Source of the DNA: Enterobacter pseudoroggenkampii
GTDB lineage: Bacteria > Pseudomonadota > Gammaproteobacteria > Enterobacterales > Enterobacteriaceae
Direction of reading: 5' to 3'
Assembly: GCF_026420145.1 (NCBI RefSeq)
Contig: NZ_JAPMLV010000006.1
Location: 62,001-126,000, forward strand
DNA: 64,000 nt
Shown here: positions 8,245-18,463 of the stretch, one piece after another
Numbering within the stretch: position 1 is the first letter of the stretch
Layout of the letters: every line of letters begins with the position of its first letter
Program-made: the position numbers and the translations under genes
The notes under the pieces: generated by a model
Told to the model about the DNA's origin: nothing
Databases searched by the model: none
What the model saw: only the letters and a program-made list of their open reading frames with translations

Positions 8245-9540
8245 GTGAAACATCTGACAGAAATGGTGGAACACCATAAACGGGGGAATTCAAACGGGAT
8301 TTACGCCGTCTGCTCCGCACATCCGCTGGTACTGGAAGCTGCAATTCGTTACGCGCATTCGCATCAGTCGCCGCTGTTGATCGAGGCCACCTCCAACCAG
8401 GTGGATCAGTTTGGTGGCTATACCGGCATGACGCCCGCTGATTTTCACGGGTTTGTCTGCCAGCTGGCCGAGTCGCTCGGTTTCCCGACGTCACAGCTGA
8501 TCCTCGGCGGCGATCACCTGGGCCCTAACCGCTGGCAAAACCTGCCTGCGCAACAGGCGATGGCTAATGCCGACGATCTGATCAAAAGCTATGTTTCTGC
8601 CGGATTCAAAAAGATCCACCTCGACTGCAGCATGTCCTGCGCGGACGACCCGGTTCCCCTGACCGACGCGATCGTTGCCGAACGCGCCGCACGCCTGGCG
8701 AAGATTGCCGAAGCGACCTGTCGCGAGCAGTTTGGTGAATCCGATCTGGTCTACGTTATCGGCACGGAAGTGCCGGTTCCCGGTGGCGCGCACGAGACGC
8801 TCACCGAACTTGCCGTCACCACGCCAGACGCGGCCCGCGCCACGCTTGAAGCGCACCGCCACGCGTTCGAAAAGGAAGGCTTAAGCGACATCTGGCCGCG
8901 CATTATTGGCCTGGTGGTCCAGCCTGGCGTGGAGTTCGACCATGCGCACGTCTGCGACTATCAGCCGCAGAAAGCCGTTGCCCTGAGCAAAATGGTTGAA
9001 GCCTACGACACGCTGGTGTTTGAAGCACACTCCACCGACTACCAGACGCCGCAGGCGCTGCGAAAGCTGGTCAACGATCACTTTGCGATTCTGAAAGTTG
9101 GTCCTGCCCTGACCTTCGCCCTGCGCGAAGCGCTGTTCTCGCTGGCCGCTATAGAAGAGGAGCTGCTGCCGGCAAAAGCCAGCTCCGGCCTGCGTCACGT
9201 ACTGGAAAACGTCATGCTCGACCGCCCGGAATACTGGCAAAGCCATTACCACGGTGACGGCAACGCGCGTCGCCTGGCGCGCGGCTACAGCTACTCTGAC
9301 CGCGTGCGCTACTACTGGCCGGACAGTCAGATTGACGACGCCTTTGAACGCCTGGTGCGTAACCTGGCAGACGAGCCCATTCCGCTGCCGCTGATCAGCC
9401 AGTACCTGCCGCTGCAGTACAGCAAAGTTCGCGAGGGCGCTCTCAAGTCAACGCCACGGGAACTCATCATTGACCACATTCAGGACATACTCCAGCAGTA
9501 CCACGCCGCCTGCGAAGGCGTAACAACGCAAAACGCATAA
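8245..9540 (+). CDS. kbaZ: Tagatose-1,6-bisphosphate aldolase accessory subunit
   Basis: A 431-residue protein of the GatZ/KbaZ family, needed for full activity and stability of the KbaY catalytic subunit. Together they split D-tagatose-1,6-bisphosphate into dihydroxyacetone phosphate and glyceraldehyde-3-phosphate. It matches E. coli KbaZ throughout ([47 protein letters not shown]). I place the start at the GTG at 8245, which gives the family N-terminus KHLTEM and has GGAGAGG just upstream. The in-frame ATG at 8233 has no ribosome site. It opens the kbaZ-agaVWEFA operon. Confidence 0.93.
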   Translation: MKHLTEMVEHHKRGNSNGIYAVCSAHPLVLEAAIRYAHSHQSPLLIEATSNQVDQFGGYTGMTPADFHGFVCQLAESLGFPTSQLILGGDHLGPNRWQNLPAQQAMANADDLIKSYVSAGFKKIHLDCSMSCADDPVPLTDAIVAERAARLAKIAEATCREQFGESDLVYVIGTEVPVPGGAHETLTELAVTTPDAARATLEAHRHAFEKEGLSDIWPRIIGLVVQPGVEFDHAHVCDYQPQKAVALSKMVEAYDTLVFEAHSTDYQTPQALRKLVNDHFAILKVGPALTFALREALFSLAAIEEELLPAKASSGLRHVLENVMLDRPEYWQSHYHGDGNARRLARGYSYSDRVRYYWPDSQIDDAFERLVRNLADEPIPLPLISQYLPLQYSKVREGALKSTPRELIIDHIQDILQQYHAACEGVTTQNA

Positions 9541-9558
9541 TAAAAAGAGGAAAGCGCT

Positions 9559-10032
9559 ATGCCAAACATTGTCTTATGCCGCATTGATGAACGCCTGATC
9601 CACGGTCAGGTGGGCGTGCAGTGGGTGGGGTTTGCGGGGGCAAACCTGGTACTCGTCGCCAACGATGAGGTGGCTGAAGATCCGGTTCAACAGAACCTGA
9701 TGGAAATGGTGCTCGCGGAAGGGATCGCCGTGCGCTTCTGGTCGCTGCAAAAAGTGATCGACAACATTCACCGCGCCGCTGACCGCCAGAAAATCCTGCT
9801 GGTCTGCAAATCACCCGCCGATTTTCTGAAGCTGGTTGAGGGCGGCGTGCCCATCACCCGTATTAACGTCGGAAACATGCACTACGCCAGTGGCAAACAA
9901 CAAATTGCCAAAACGGTCTCTGTCGACGCGAACGATATCGCCGCGTTCAACGGCCTGAAAGCGGCCGGTGTGGAATGCTTCGTTCAGGGTGTTCCAACAG
10001 AAACTGCTTTGGACCTCTTTAAACTGCTCTGA
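9559..10032 (+). CDS. agaV: PTS system GalNAc-specific EIIB
   Basis: A 157-residue cytosolic IIB protein of the mannose/sorbose PTS family. The phosphate-carrying histidine is H15 in the motif RIDERLIHGQVGVQW. It takes phosphate from EIIA (AgaF) and passes it to the sugar entering through AgaW/AgaE. Length equals E. coli AgaV. The gene follows kbaZ with a GAGG ribosome site. Confidence 0.95.
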   Translation: MPNIVLCRIDERLIHGQVGVQWVGFAGANLVLVANDEVAEDPVQQNLMEMVLAEGIAVRFWSLQKVIDNIHRAADRQKILLVCKSPADFLKLVEGGVPITRINVGNMHYASGKQQIAKTVSVDANDIAAFNGLKAAGVECFVQGVPTETALDLFKLL

Positions 10033-10042
10033 GGGATTCACA

Positions 10043-10822
10043 ATGGAAATCAGTCTGTTGCAGGCGCTGGGGTTGGGCATACTCGCCTTTATCGCCGGTC
10101 TGGATATGTTTAACGGGTTAACGCACATGCACCGCCCGGTGGTGCTCGGGCCGCTGGTCGGCCTGATTCTGGGCGATCTGCACACCGGCATTTTGACCGG
10201 CGGTACGTTAGAGCTGGTCTGGATGGGGCTGGCCCCGCTCGCCGGTGCCCAGCCGCCTAACGTCATTATCGGCACCATCGTGGGTACCGCATTTGCCATC
10301 AGCACCGGCGTGAAGCCAGAAGTCGCGGTTGGCGTCGCCGTCCCGTTTGCCGTTGCGGTTCAAATGGGGATTACGTTCCTCTTCTCGGTGATGTCCGGCG
10401 TGATGTCACGCTGCGATCGCATGGCGGCCAATGCAGATACTCACGGTATTGAACGGGTTAACTATCTTGCGCTGCTGGCGCTCGGCATCTTCTATTTTCT
10501 GTGCGCGTTCCTGCCGATCTACTTCGGTGCGGAACATGCGAAAACCGCCATTGATGTTCTGCCAGCACGGTTGATTGACGGCCTCGGCGTCGCGGGCGGC
10601 ATCATGCCAGCCATCGGCTTCGCCGTGCTGCTGAAGATCATGATGAAAAACGTCTACATCCCTTACTTCATTATCGGTTTTGTCGCCGCCGCCTGGCTCA
10701 AGCTTCCGGTGCTGGCGATTGCGGCGGCCGCGCTGGCGATGGCGCTGATCGACCTGATGCGTAAATCACCTGAACCGACGGCTCCAGCGGCCCAGAAAGA
10801 GGAATTCGAAGATGGCATCTAA
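10043..10822 (+). CDS. agaW: PTS system GalNAc-specific EIIC
   Basis: A 259-residue membrane permease subunit of the mannose-type PTS with several hydrophobic helices and the family motif GGTLELVWMGLAPLAGAQPP. I start it at 10043 after GAGGGATTCACA; a longer upstream frame only overlaps agaV. It is full length, whereas E. coli K-12 carries a truncated agaW and cannot use GalNAc. The last 11 bases overlap the start of agaE, suggesting translational coupling. Confidence 0.95.
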   Translation: MEISLLQALGLGILAFIAGLDMFNGLTHMHRPVVLGPLVGLILGDLHTGILTGGTLELVWMGLAPLAGAQPPNVIIGTIVGTAFAISTGVKPEVAVGVAVPFAVAVQMGITFLFSVMSGVMSRCDRMAANADTHGIERVNYLALLALGIFYFLCAFLPIYFGAEHAKTAIDVLPARLIDGLGVAGGIMPAIGFAVLLKIMMKNVYIPYFIIGFVAAAWLKLPVLAIAAAALAMALIDLMRKSPEPTAPAAQKEEFEDGI

Positions 10823-11690
10823 TCAAACAACGTTACCGGGCGTGTCTGAATCCGAAGAGACGCTGCTGACCGGCGTCAACGAAAACGTCTACGAAGACCA
10901 GAGCATCGGTGCCGAGCTGACGAAAAAGGATATTAACCGCGTGGCCTGGCGTTCCATGCTGCTGCAGGCCTCGTTTAACTACGAACGTATGCAGGCCTCC
11001 GGCTGGCTGTACGGGTTGCTGCCCGCGTTGAAAAAGATCCACACCAACAAGCGGGACCTGGCGCGGGCAATGAAAGGCCATATGGGCTTCTTTAACACCC
11101 ACCCGTTCCTGGTGACCTTTGTTATCGGCATCATTCTGGCGATGGAGCGCTCCAAGCAGGATGTGAACAGCATCCAGAGCACCAAAATTGCCGTCGGCGC
11201 GCCGCTCGGCGGTATTGGCGACGCCATGTTCTGGCTAACCCTGCTGCCCATCTGCGGTGGTATCGGCGCCAGCCTGGCGCTGCAAGGGTCGATTCTGGGG
11301 GCCGTGGTCTTTATCGTGCTGTTTAACGTGGTGCACCTCGGCCTGCGTTTTGGCCTGGCGCACTACGCTTACCGGATGGGCGTGGCGGCCATTCCGCTGA
11401 TCAAAGCCAACACCAAAAAGGTCGGCCACGCGGCGTCTATCGTCGGGATGACGGTGATCGGCGCGCTGGTGGCAACCTACGTCCGCCTCAATACGACGCT
11501 TGAAATCAAGGCAGGTGATGCCGTTGTCAAACTGCAGGCCGACGTAATCGACAAGCTGATGCCCGCGTTCCTGCCGCTGGTCTACACCCTGACCATGTTC
11601 TGGCTGGTGCGCCGCGGCTGGAGCCCGCTGCGGCTGATTGGTATCACCGTGCTGCTGGGCGTTGTCGGTAAATTCTGTCACTTCCTGTAA
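10812..11690 (+). CDS. agaE: PTS system GalNAc-specific EIID
   Basis: A 292-residue membrane protein of the mannose-type IID family, partner of AgaW in the sugar channel. Conserved stretches are the N-terminal amphipathic NYERMQASGWLYGLLPAL, HPFLVTFVIGIILAME and GAPLGGIGDAMFWLTLLP, followed by hydrophobic helices. This gene is deleted in E. coli K-12 but present in strains that grow on GalNAc. Its intact presence makes this locus a competent GalNAc transporter. Confidence 0.95.
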   Translation: MASNQTTLPGVSESEETLLTGVNENVYEDQSIGAELTKKDINRVAWRSMLLQASFNYERMQASGWLYGLLPALKKIHTNKRDLARAMKGHMGFFNTHPFLVTFVIGIILAMERSKQDVNSIQSTKIAVGAPLGGIGDAMFWLTLLPICGGIGASLALQGSILGAVVFIVLFNVVHLGLRFGLAHYAYRMGVAAIPLIKANTKKVGHAASIVGMTVIGALVATYVRLNTTLEIKAGDAVVKLQADVIDKLMPAFLPLVYTLTMFWLVRRGWSPLRLIGITVLLGVVGKFCHFL

Positions 11691-11706
11691 AAGCAAAGAG
11701 GTTGCG

Positions 11707-12141
11707 ATGTTAGGCATTATTTTGACGGGTCACGGCGGGTTTGCCAGCGGGCTTGAGCAGGCGATGAAGCAGATCCTCGGCGAACAGCCGCAGTTTATCG
11801 CCATCGATTTTCCTGAAACGTCCACCACCGCGCGGCTGACCGCTCAGCTTGAGCAGGCGGTGAGCGAACTCGATGCAGAGCACGATATTGTGTTTCTCAC
11901 CGATTTGCTCGGCGGCACGCCGTTTCGCGTGGCATCGACGCTCGCCATACAACGGCCGGGCAGTGAAGTCATCACCGGCACCAACCTGCAGCTGCTGCTG
12001 GAGATGGTGCTGGAGCGCGATGGATTAAGCAGCGAAGCGTTTCGTCTGCAGGCACTGGAGTGCGGGCACCGCGGCCTGACGAGCCTCGTAGACGAGCTGG
12101 GACGCTGTCGCGAGGAAGCCCCTGCCGAGGAAGGGATATGA
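11707..12141 (+). CDS. agaF: PTS system GalNAc-specific EIIA
   Basis: A 144-residue cytosolic IIA protein of the mannose family, with the phosphorylated histidine H9 in LTGHGGFASGL and the conserved FLTDLLGGTPFR loop. It takes phosphate from HPr and hands it to AgaV. I start it at 11707, the codon giving the family N-terminus MLGIILTGHG; the frame extends upstream inside agaE. Its TGA stop overlaps the agaA start as ATGA. Confidence 0.94.
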   Translation: MLGIILTGHGGFASGLEQAMKQILGEQPQFIAIDFPETSTTARLTAQLEQAVSELDAEHDIVFLTDLLGGTPFRVASTLAIQRPGSEVITGTNLQLLLEMVLERDGLSSEAFRLQALECGHRGLTSLVDELGRCREEAPAEEGI

Positions 12142-13271
12142 GGCAGCTGCTGCGCGCGAGGCGGGTGCTTACCGAACAGGGCTGGCTGGATGACCACCAG
12201 CTACGCATTGAAGACGGCGTGATTGCGGCTATTGAGCCTGTCCCGGCAGGCGTCACGTCGCGCGATGCAGAGCTGCTCTGCCCGGCGTATATCGATACGC
12301 ACGTCCACGGCGGCGCGGGCGTGGACGTGATGGATGATGCGCCTGACGTACTGGATATTCTCGCGATGCATAAAGCGCGCGAAGGCGTGGGTGCCTTTTT
12401 ACCCACCACCGTGACCGCGCCGCTGGAGGCTATCCACGGCGCGCTCGCGCGAATCGCCCGTCGCTGTCAGTCGGGCGGCCCCGGCGCGCAGATCCTGGGC
12501 AGCTACCTGGAAGGGCCCTACTTTACGCCGCAGAACAAAGGGGCGCACCCGCCCGAGTTATTCCGGGAACTGAATATCACGGAGCTGGATGCACTGATCG
12601 ACGTCTCGCATAACACGTTGCGGGTAGTGGCGCTCGCGCCAGAAAAACCCGGCGCGCTGCAGGCGATCCACTATCTTAAACAGCGCGGTTTACGCGTGAT
12701 GCTGGGCCACAGCGCTGCCACGTACCGGCAAACACTCGCCGCGTTTGATGCGGGTGCCGACGGGCTGGTGCACTGCTACAACGGCATGACGGGGCTGCAC
12801 CACAGAGAGCCCGGCATGGTCGGAGCAGGGCTGACGGACAAACGGGCGTGGCTGGAGCTAATTGCCGACGGCCACCACGTCCATCCTGGGGCGATGCGCT
12901 TATGCTGTTGCTGCGCGAAGGATCGCGTGGTGCTGATTACCGATGCCATGCAGGCGGCAGGTATGCCGGACGGACGGTACACGCTCTGTGGTGAAGAGGT
13001 CTCAATGCAAAACGGCGTGGTTCGAACCGGCTCCGGCGGGCTGGCAGGTAGCACGCTGTCGCTGGATGCCGCGGTCAGGAATATGGTGGAGTATGCGGGC
13101 GTAACCGCCGAAGACGCTATCCATATGGCCTCGCTACACCCTGCCCGACTGCTTGGCGTTGACGGTCAGCTCGGATCCTTAGCCCCGGGTAAACGCGCCA
13201 ATATCATTGCGCTGGACGGGGGTTTGCACCTCCAGCAGATCTGGATTCAGGGCCAGGCTCTCCCCCTTTAG
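12138..13271 (+). CDS. agaA: N-acetylgalactosamine-6-phosphate deacetylase
   Basis: A 377-residue amidohydrolase that removes acetate from GalNAc-6-phosphate to give galactosamine-6-phosphate. Metal-site motifs are YIDTHVHGGAGVDVMD near residue 53, GSYLEGPYF, MLGHSAATY and VLITDAMQAAG. The ATG at 12138 overlaps the agaF stop by four bases and gives the family N-terminus MRQLLRARRVL. It is the last gene of the kbaZ operon; a terminator-like hairpin follows. Confidence 0.94.
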   Translation: MRQLLRARRVLTEQGWLDDHQLRIEDGVIAAIEPVPAGVTSRDAELLCPAYIDTHVHGGAGVDVMDDAPDVLDILAMHKAREGVGAFLPTTVTAPLEAIHGALARIARRCQSGGPGAQILGSYLEGPYFTPQNKGAHPPELFRELNITELDALIDVSHNTLRVVALAPEKPGALQAIHYLKQRGLRVMLGHSAATYRQTLAAFDAGADGLVHCYNGMTGLHHREPGMVGAGLTDKRAWLELIADGHHVHPGAMRLCCCCAKDRVVLITDAMQAAGMPDGRYTLCGEEVSMQNGVVRTGSGGLAGSTLSLDAAVRNMVEYAGVTAEDAIHMASLHPARLLGVDGQLGSLAPGKRANIIALDGGLHLQQIWIQGQALPL

Positions 13272-13293
13272 CCCTTTCATTGTGTCTCCTGTT

Positions 13294-13327
13294 GGCCTTA
13301 CGGCACCCGATCGTAAGGCCTTTCTTT
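13294..13327 (+). terminator. Terminator after agaA
   Basis: GGCCTTACG and CGTAAGGCC form a 9-base-pair stem around a 9-base loop, followed by a T-rich run (TTTCTTTTCC). It separates the kbaZ-agaA operon from agaS-kbaY. Confidence 0.75.
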
Positions 13328-13364
13328 TCCTTTCCTTAAATTTTCCCTTTCCTTTCACGATCAC

Positions 13365-13464
13365 ACTTTTCGTTTTATTTCTTTTCTTCCATTGAAGTTT
13401 CGATTTCTTTTCTATAGATTTTATTTAACTGCTTAAGTGAACAAGTGAAACGAAACGAAAGATA
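13365..13464. promoter_or_regulatory. AgaR operators upstream of agaS
   Basis: Two AgaR-like sites are visible: about 13365-13388 (CACTTTTCGTTTTATTTCTT) and, inverted, 13445-13464 (GTGAAACGAAACGAAAGATA). They imply a second AgaR-controlled promoter that drives agaS, kbaY and the GH36-like gene. Confidence 0.78.
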
Positions 13465-13517
13465 GCGACACGATTGCCAGCGTCTGATGTGGAATTCACA
13501 CGACTAAGGACTGAGTT

Positions 13518-14663
13518 ATGCCACAAACTACCACCGCCGCAACCGGCACCTGGACCGAGGAAGAGATCCGCCAGCAGCCTGCCAGCTGGATCCGCTCGCT
13601 CAACAATATCGATAGCCTGCGCTCTTCGATCGACAGCTTCCTGACGCCGCTGCTGCGTAAGGACGACCTGCGGATCGTCCTGACCGGCGCGGGCACGTCC
13701 GCCTTTATCGGCGATATCGTTTCTCCCTGGCTCGCGAGCTACACCGGGAAAAACTTCACTGCCGTCCCGACAACCGATCTGGTCACGAACCCGATGGACT
13801 ACTTCAGCCCTGCGCATCCGCTGCTGCTGGTTTCGTTTGCCCGCTCCGGCAACAGCCCGGAAAGCGTCGCAGCCGTCGAGCTGGCAAACCAGTTCGTACC
13901 AGAGTGCTACCACCTGTCGATTACCTGCAACGAGGCGGGGAGCCTCTACAAGAACGCCGTTAACAGCGATAACGCTTATGCCCTGCTGATGCCTGCCGAA
14001 ACGCACGACCGAGGGTTCGCGATGACCAGCAGCATCACCACCATGATGGCGAGCTGTCTGGCCGTATTCGCCCCTGAGACGATCAACAGTAAAACCTTCC
14101 GCGACGTCGCCGATCGCTGTCAGGCGATCCTCACCTCGCTCGGCGATTTCAGCCACGGTGTTTTTGGCAACGAGCCGTGGAAACGCGTCGTCTATCTGGG
14201 AAGCGGCGGCCTGCAGGGCGCGGCGCGCGAATCGGCGCTGAAGGTGCTGGAGCTGACGGCGGGCAAGCTGGCGGCATTCTACGATTCCCCTACCGGTTTC
14301 CGTCACGGGCCGAAGTCTCTGGTGGATAACGAAACGCTGGTGGTGGTGTTTATCTCGAGCCATCCGTATACGCGCCAGTACGATCTGGATCTGCTGGCCG
14401 AGCTGCGCCGTGATCGCCAGGCTATGCGCGTCGTCGCCATCGCCGCTGAAAACGATCCGGTCATTGAAGCGGGTCCGCACATTCTGCTGCCGCCTTCACG
14501 TCCGTTTATCGATATGGAACAGGCGTTCTGCTTCCTGATCTATGCGCAGGTCTTTGCACTCACCCAGTCGCTCAGCGTAGGTAATACGCCCGATACGCCA
14601 TCCGCCAGCGGGACGGTCAACCGCGTGGTACAGGGCGTTGTTATTCATCCGTGGCAGGCTTAA
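13518..14663 (+). CDS. agaS: Galactosamine-6-phosphate deaminase/isomerase
   Basis: A 381-residue cytosolic enzyme with two SIS (sugar isomerase) domains; characteristic stretches are LTGAGTSAFIGDI, SFARSGNSPES and SPTGFRHGPKS. In E. coli AgaS converts galactosamine-6-phosphate to tagatose-6-phosphate and ammonia, the step once assigned to AgaI. No agaI is present in this cluster, consistent with AgaS carrying the reaction. It is the first gene of the second aga operon. Confidence 0.94.
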   Translation: MPQTTTAATGTWTEEEIRQQPASWIRSLNNIDSLRSSIDSFLTPLLRKDDLRIVLTGAGTSAFIGDIVSPWLASYTGKNFTAVPTTDLVTNPMDYFSPAHPLLLVSFARSGNSPESVAAVELANQFVPECYHLSITCNEAGSLYKNAVNSDNAYALLMPAETHDRGFAMTSSITTMMASCLAVFAPETINSKTFRDVADRCQAILTSLGDFSHGVFGNEPWKRVVYLGSGGLQGAARESALKVLELTAGKLAAFYDSPTGFRHGPKSLVDNETLVVVFISSHPYTRQYDLDLLAELRRDRQAMRVVAIAAENDPVIEAGPHILLPPSRPFIDMEQAFCFLIYAQVFALTQSLSVGNTPDTPSASGTVNRVVQGVVIHPWQA

Positions 14664-15548
<885 letters not shown>

Positions 15549-15568
15549 TTAAAAAGGAGCTTACGCTG

Positions 15569-17458
15569 ATGAAAAAAATCTTCGCACTCTCAGTGCTGGC
15601 CCTGTGCGTTTCCCATAGCGCGGCGGCGGCGAACTACGCGCTCAATAACGACAATATTGCCCTCTCGTTTGATGACGCAAACTCAACGGTAGTGGTTAAG
15701 GACAATAAGGCTAACCATCCGCTCACGCCCCAGGAGCTTTTCTTTCTGACGCTGCCGGATGAGACAAAAATCCACACCGCTGATTTCACCATCAAGCACG
15801 TCGAAAAGCAGGACAACGCAATTGTCATCGACTTTACCCATCCGGACTTTAACGTGACGGTGATGCTAAACCTGGTGAAGGGAAAATACGCCAGCATCGA
15901 CTACACCATTGCCGCAGTCGGCCAGCCGCGAGACGTGGCGAAAATTACCTTCTTCCCGACCAAAAAACAGTCTCAGGCCCCCTATGTCTACGGAGCGATT
16001 AACAGCTCGCCGATCGTTGCTGATTCATTCTTTATTTTGCCGGACAAGCCCATCGTTAACACTTACGCCTATGAAGCGACCACCAATCTCAACGTAGAAC
16101 TGAAAACGCCGATCCAGCCAGAGTCGCCGGTCAGTTTTACCACCTGGTTCGGCACTTTCCCGGAAATCAGCCAGCTGCGCCGCAGCGTAAACCAGTTTAT
16201 TGATGCCGTTCGTCCGCGACCGTACAAGCCTTATCTGCACTACAACAGCTGGATGGATATCGGCTTTTTCAATCCGTACACCGAGCAGGATGTGCTGGGG
16301 CGGATGGACGAGTGGAATAAGGAGTTTATTACCGGACGCGGCGTGGCGCTGGACGCCTTCCTGCTGGACGACGGATGGGACGACCTTACCGGGCGCTGGC
16401 TATTTGGCCCGGCATTCAGCAACGGTTTTGGCAAGGTTCGGGAAAAAGCCGACAGCCTGCACAGCTCGGTTGGACTGTGGCTCTCACCGTGGGGAGGCTA
16501 CAACAAGCCGCGCGACGTTCGCGTCTCGCATGCAAAAGAGTATGGGTTCGAAACCGTCGACGGGAAGCTGGCGCTGTCAGGGCCGAACTACTTTAAGAAC
16601 TTCAATGAGCAGATCGTTAAGCTAATCAAAAACGAACACATTACCTCATTCAAGCTGGACGGGATGGGTAATGCCAACGCGCATATCCAGGGCAGCCCGT
16701 ATGCCTCGGATTTTGACGCCTCCATCGCCCTGCTGCACAACATGCGCAGCGCCAACCCGAATCTGTTTATCAACCTGACGACAGGTACCAACGCCAGCCC
16801 GTCCTGGCTGTTCTATGCCGATTCTATCTGGCGCCAGGGCGATGACATCAACCTGTACGGCCCCGGCACGCCGGTGCAGCAGTGGATGACCTACCGCGAT
16901 GCGGAAACGTACCGCTCCATTGTGCGCAAAGGCCCGCTGTTCCCGCTGAACTCGCTGATGTACCACGGGATCGTCAGCGCGGAAAACGCCTATTACGGGC
17001 TGGAGAAAGTGCAAACGGACAGCGATTTTGCCGACCAGGTCTGGAGCTACTTCGCCACCGGCACGCAGTTGCAGGAGCTGTATATCACCCCGTCAATGCT
17101 GAACAAGGCGAAGTGGGATACCCTGGCGCAGGCGGCGAAGTGGTCGCGGGATAACGCCAGCGTGCTGGTGGATACGCACTGGATTGGTGGCGACCCAACG
17201 GCGATGCAGGTTTACGGCTGGGCATCCTGGAGCAAGGACAAAGCGATTCTCGGCTTGCGTAACCCGTCGGATAAGCCGCAAAGCTACTTCCTGGATTTGG
17301 CGAAAGATTTCGAAGTCCCGACAGGAAACGCGGCGCAGTTTAGTCTGAAAGCGGTGTATGGCCGTAATTCAACCGTGCCGGAGGCGTACAAAAACGCCGT
17401 GGTGATTACGCTGCAACCGCTGGAAACGCTGGTGTTTGAGGCGATGCCAGGGAAATAA
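15569..17458 (+). CDS. Exported GH36-like glycosidase, predicted alpha-N-acetylgalactosaminidase or alpha-galactosidase
   Basis: A 629-residue protein with a clear signal peptide (MKKIFALSVLALCVSHSAAA, cleavage near AAA-NY). An N-terminal beta-rich region to about 210 precedes a TIM-barrel-like part. LDAFLLDDGWDDL (about 261-273) is typical of clan GH-D enzymes. SFKLDGMGN (360-368) fits the nucleophile motif with D364. IWRQGDDIN (420-428) fits the acid/base region with D425 or D426. A C-terminal beta domain ends the chain. It follows kbaY by 20 bases with AAGGAG upstream of the ATG, inside the AgaR-controlled operon. I infer that it releases alpha-linked GalNAc (or galactose) in the periplasm or outside. 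Substrate is not shown by sequence; E. coli aga clusters lack this gene. Confidence 0.75.
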   Translation: MKKIFALSVLALCVSHSAAAANYALNNDNIALSFDDANSTVVVKDNKANHPLTPQELFFLTLPDETKIHTADFTIKHVEKQDNAIVIDFTHPDFNVTVMLNLVKGKYASIDYTIAAVGQPRDVAKITFFPTKKQSQAPYVYGAINSSPIVADSFFILPDKPIVNTYAYEATTNLNVELKTPIQPESPVSFTTWFGTFPEISQLRRSVNQFIDAVRPRPYKPYLHYNSWMDIGFFNPYTEQDVLGRMDEWNKEFITGRGVALDAFLLDDGWDDLTGRWLFGPAFSNGFGKVREKADSLHSSVGLWLSPWGGYNKPRDVRVSHAKEYGFETVDGKLALSGPNYFKNFNEQIVKLIKNEHITSFKLDGMGNANAHIQGSPYASDFDASIALLHNMRSANPNLFINLTTGTNASPSWLFYADSIWRQGDDINLYGPGTPVQQWMTYRDAETYRSIVRKGPLFPLNSLMYHGIVSAENAYYGLEKVQTDSDFADQVWSYFATGTQLQELYITPSMLNKAKWDTLAQAAKWSRDNASVLVDTHWIGGDPTAMQVYGWASWSKDKAILGLRNPSDKPQSYFLDLAKDFEVPTGNAAQFSLKAVYGRNSTVPEAYKNAVVITLQPLETLVFEAMPGK

Positions 17459-17477
17459 AGCGAGTTCAGCTGGCAGG

Positions 17478-18458
17478 TTAAGCCATGACCTGCCAGCTCC
17501 CCCCTTTCCTTGCCCCGATGCGTTTTAATTTACCTTTTGTTTGCAAAGAATGGAGATATCGTTCCGCGGTGCGGGAAGTCACGCCCAATACAGAGGCCAA
17601 CATCACTGCAGTCATTTGTGGTTGAACGGTAAGAAGCTCAAGGATAGCGTTTTCCTTTTCCGACAATTCTTCCGACATTTTTTCCGACATGACGGACGGC
17701 ATGTTTATGCCTTCCCGCAAAGCGTCGGCCATATTTTGCAGCATAAATTCCACGAATACCGTGCAATCACTGGCCCGATCGCATTGCCCTAAAATCTGGT
17801 AATAGCGCGCTTGCTGGAAGTGAATCAGTGTCTCAACGGGCAGCCATGCAAGCTCTGCACGCCACTGGCTTAATATCAACGTTTGCCACAGCCGCCCCAT
17901 GCGGCCATTTCCATCCGAAAAGGGATGAATAAACTCAAACTCGTAATGAAATACCGAGCTGGCAATCAGCGGGTGAAGATCGGTTTGCTTAAGCCGGGAA
18001 AGAAGATCGTCGATAAGGCGATTCATCTGCGAGGCTGGCGGAGCCATGTGAACTAACTGGTTTCCACGGTATACCCCTACGTCCCCATTTCTGAGCTTTC
18101 CGGGATGATCGACCAGACCCATCATCAATAATCGGTGCGCACTGAGTAAGTCATTGAGCTTCCAGGGCTTCCATTCGGGCAATTTCTCATATGCCAGGAT
18201 AGCGTTGCGTACTTCCTGAATATCTTTTTCAGGAGCAAGTACGCGTTTGCCATCCATGATTGCCGTCACCTGCCCTGTCGTCAGCGAGTTATGTTCAATG
18301 GCTAGCGAGGCCTGAATGGTTCTAATACGATTATCTTTACGGAGAAGTGGCGAAGTCCTACCAGAATGTGCCGCCCAATGCCCTAATAGCTCACCAATCT
18401 CAACCACCTGATTGAGGATAAAGGGTGTGATGGTGAACGGAGGCTGATAGCGGCTCAT
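17478..18458 (-). CDS. Fic family protein with C-terminal winged helix
   Basis: A 326-residue protein. Residues 178-189 hold the complete Fic motif HPFSDGNGRMGR, with the catalytic histidine and the phosphate-binding DGNGR loop, so AMP transfer (or a related nucleotidyl transfer) onto a hydroxyl side chain is expected. An inhibitory-helix motif lies N-terminal to it at 51-57 (SLAIEHN), with glutamate E55; the usual glycine after the glutamate is histidine. Residues about 268-325 form a winged helix (LASVLGVTSRTAERYLHSL), suggesting DNA binding or self-regulation. It starts 5 bases after the rsmI stop on the same strand and converges with the GH36-like gene 19 bases away. Target unknown. Confidence 0.88.
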   Translation of the reverse strand: MSRYQPPFTITPFILNQVVEIGELLGHWAAHSGRTSPLLRKDNRIRTIQASLAIEHNSLTTGQVTAIMDGKRVLAPEKDIQEVRNAILAYEKLPEWKPWKLNDLLSAHRLLMMGLVDHPGKLRNGDVGVYRGNQLVHMAPPASQMNRLIDDLLSRLKQTDLHPLIASSVFHYEFEFIHPFSDGNGRMGRLWQTLILSQWRAELAWLPVETLIHFQQARYYQILGQCDRASDCTVFVEFMLQNMADALREGINMPSVMSEKMSEELSEKENAILELLTVQPQMTAVMLASVLGVTSRTAERYLHSLQTKGKLKRIGARKGGSWQVMA

Positions 18459-18463
18459 TTGAC

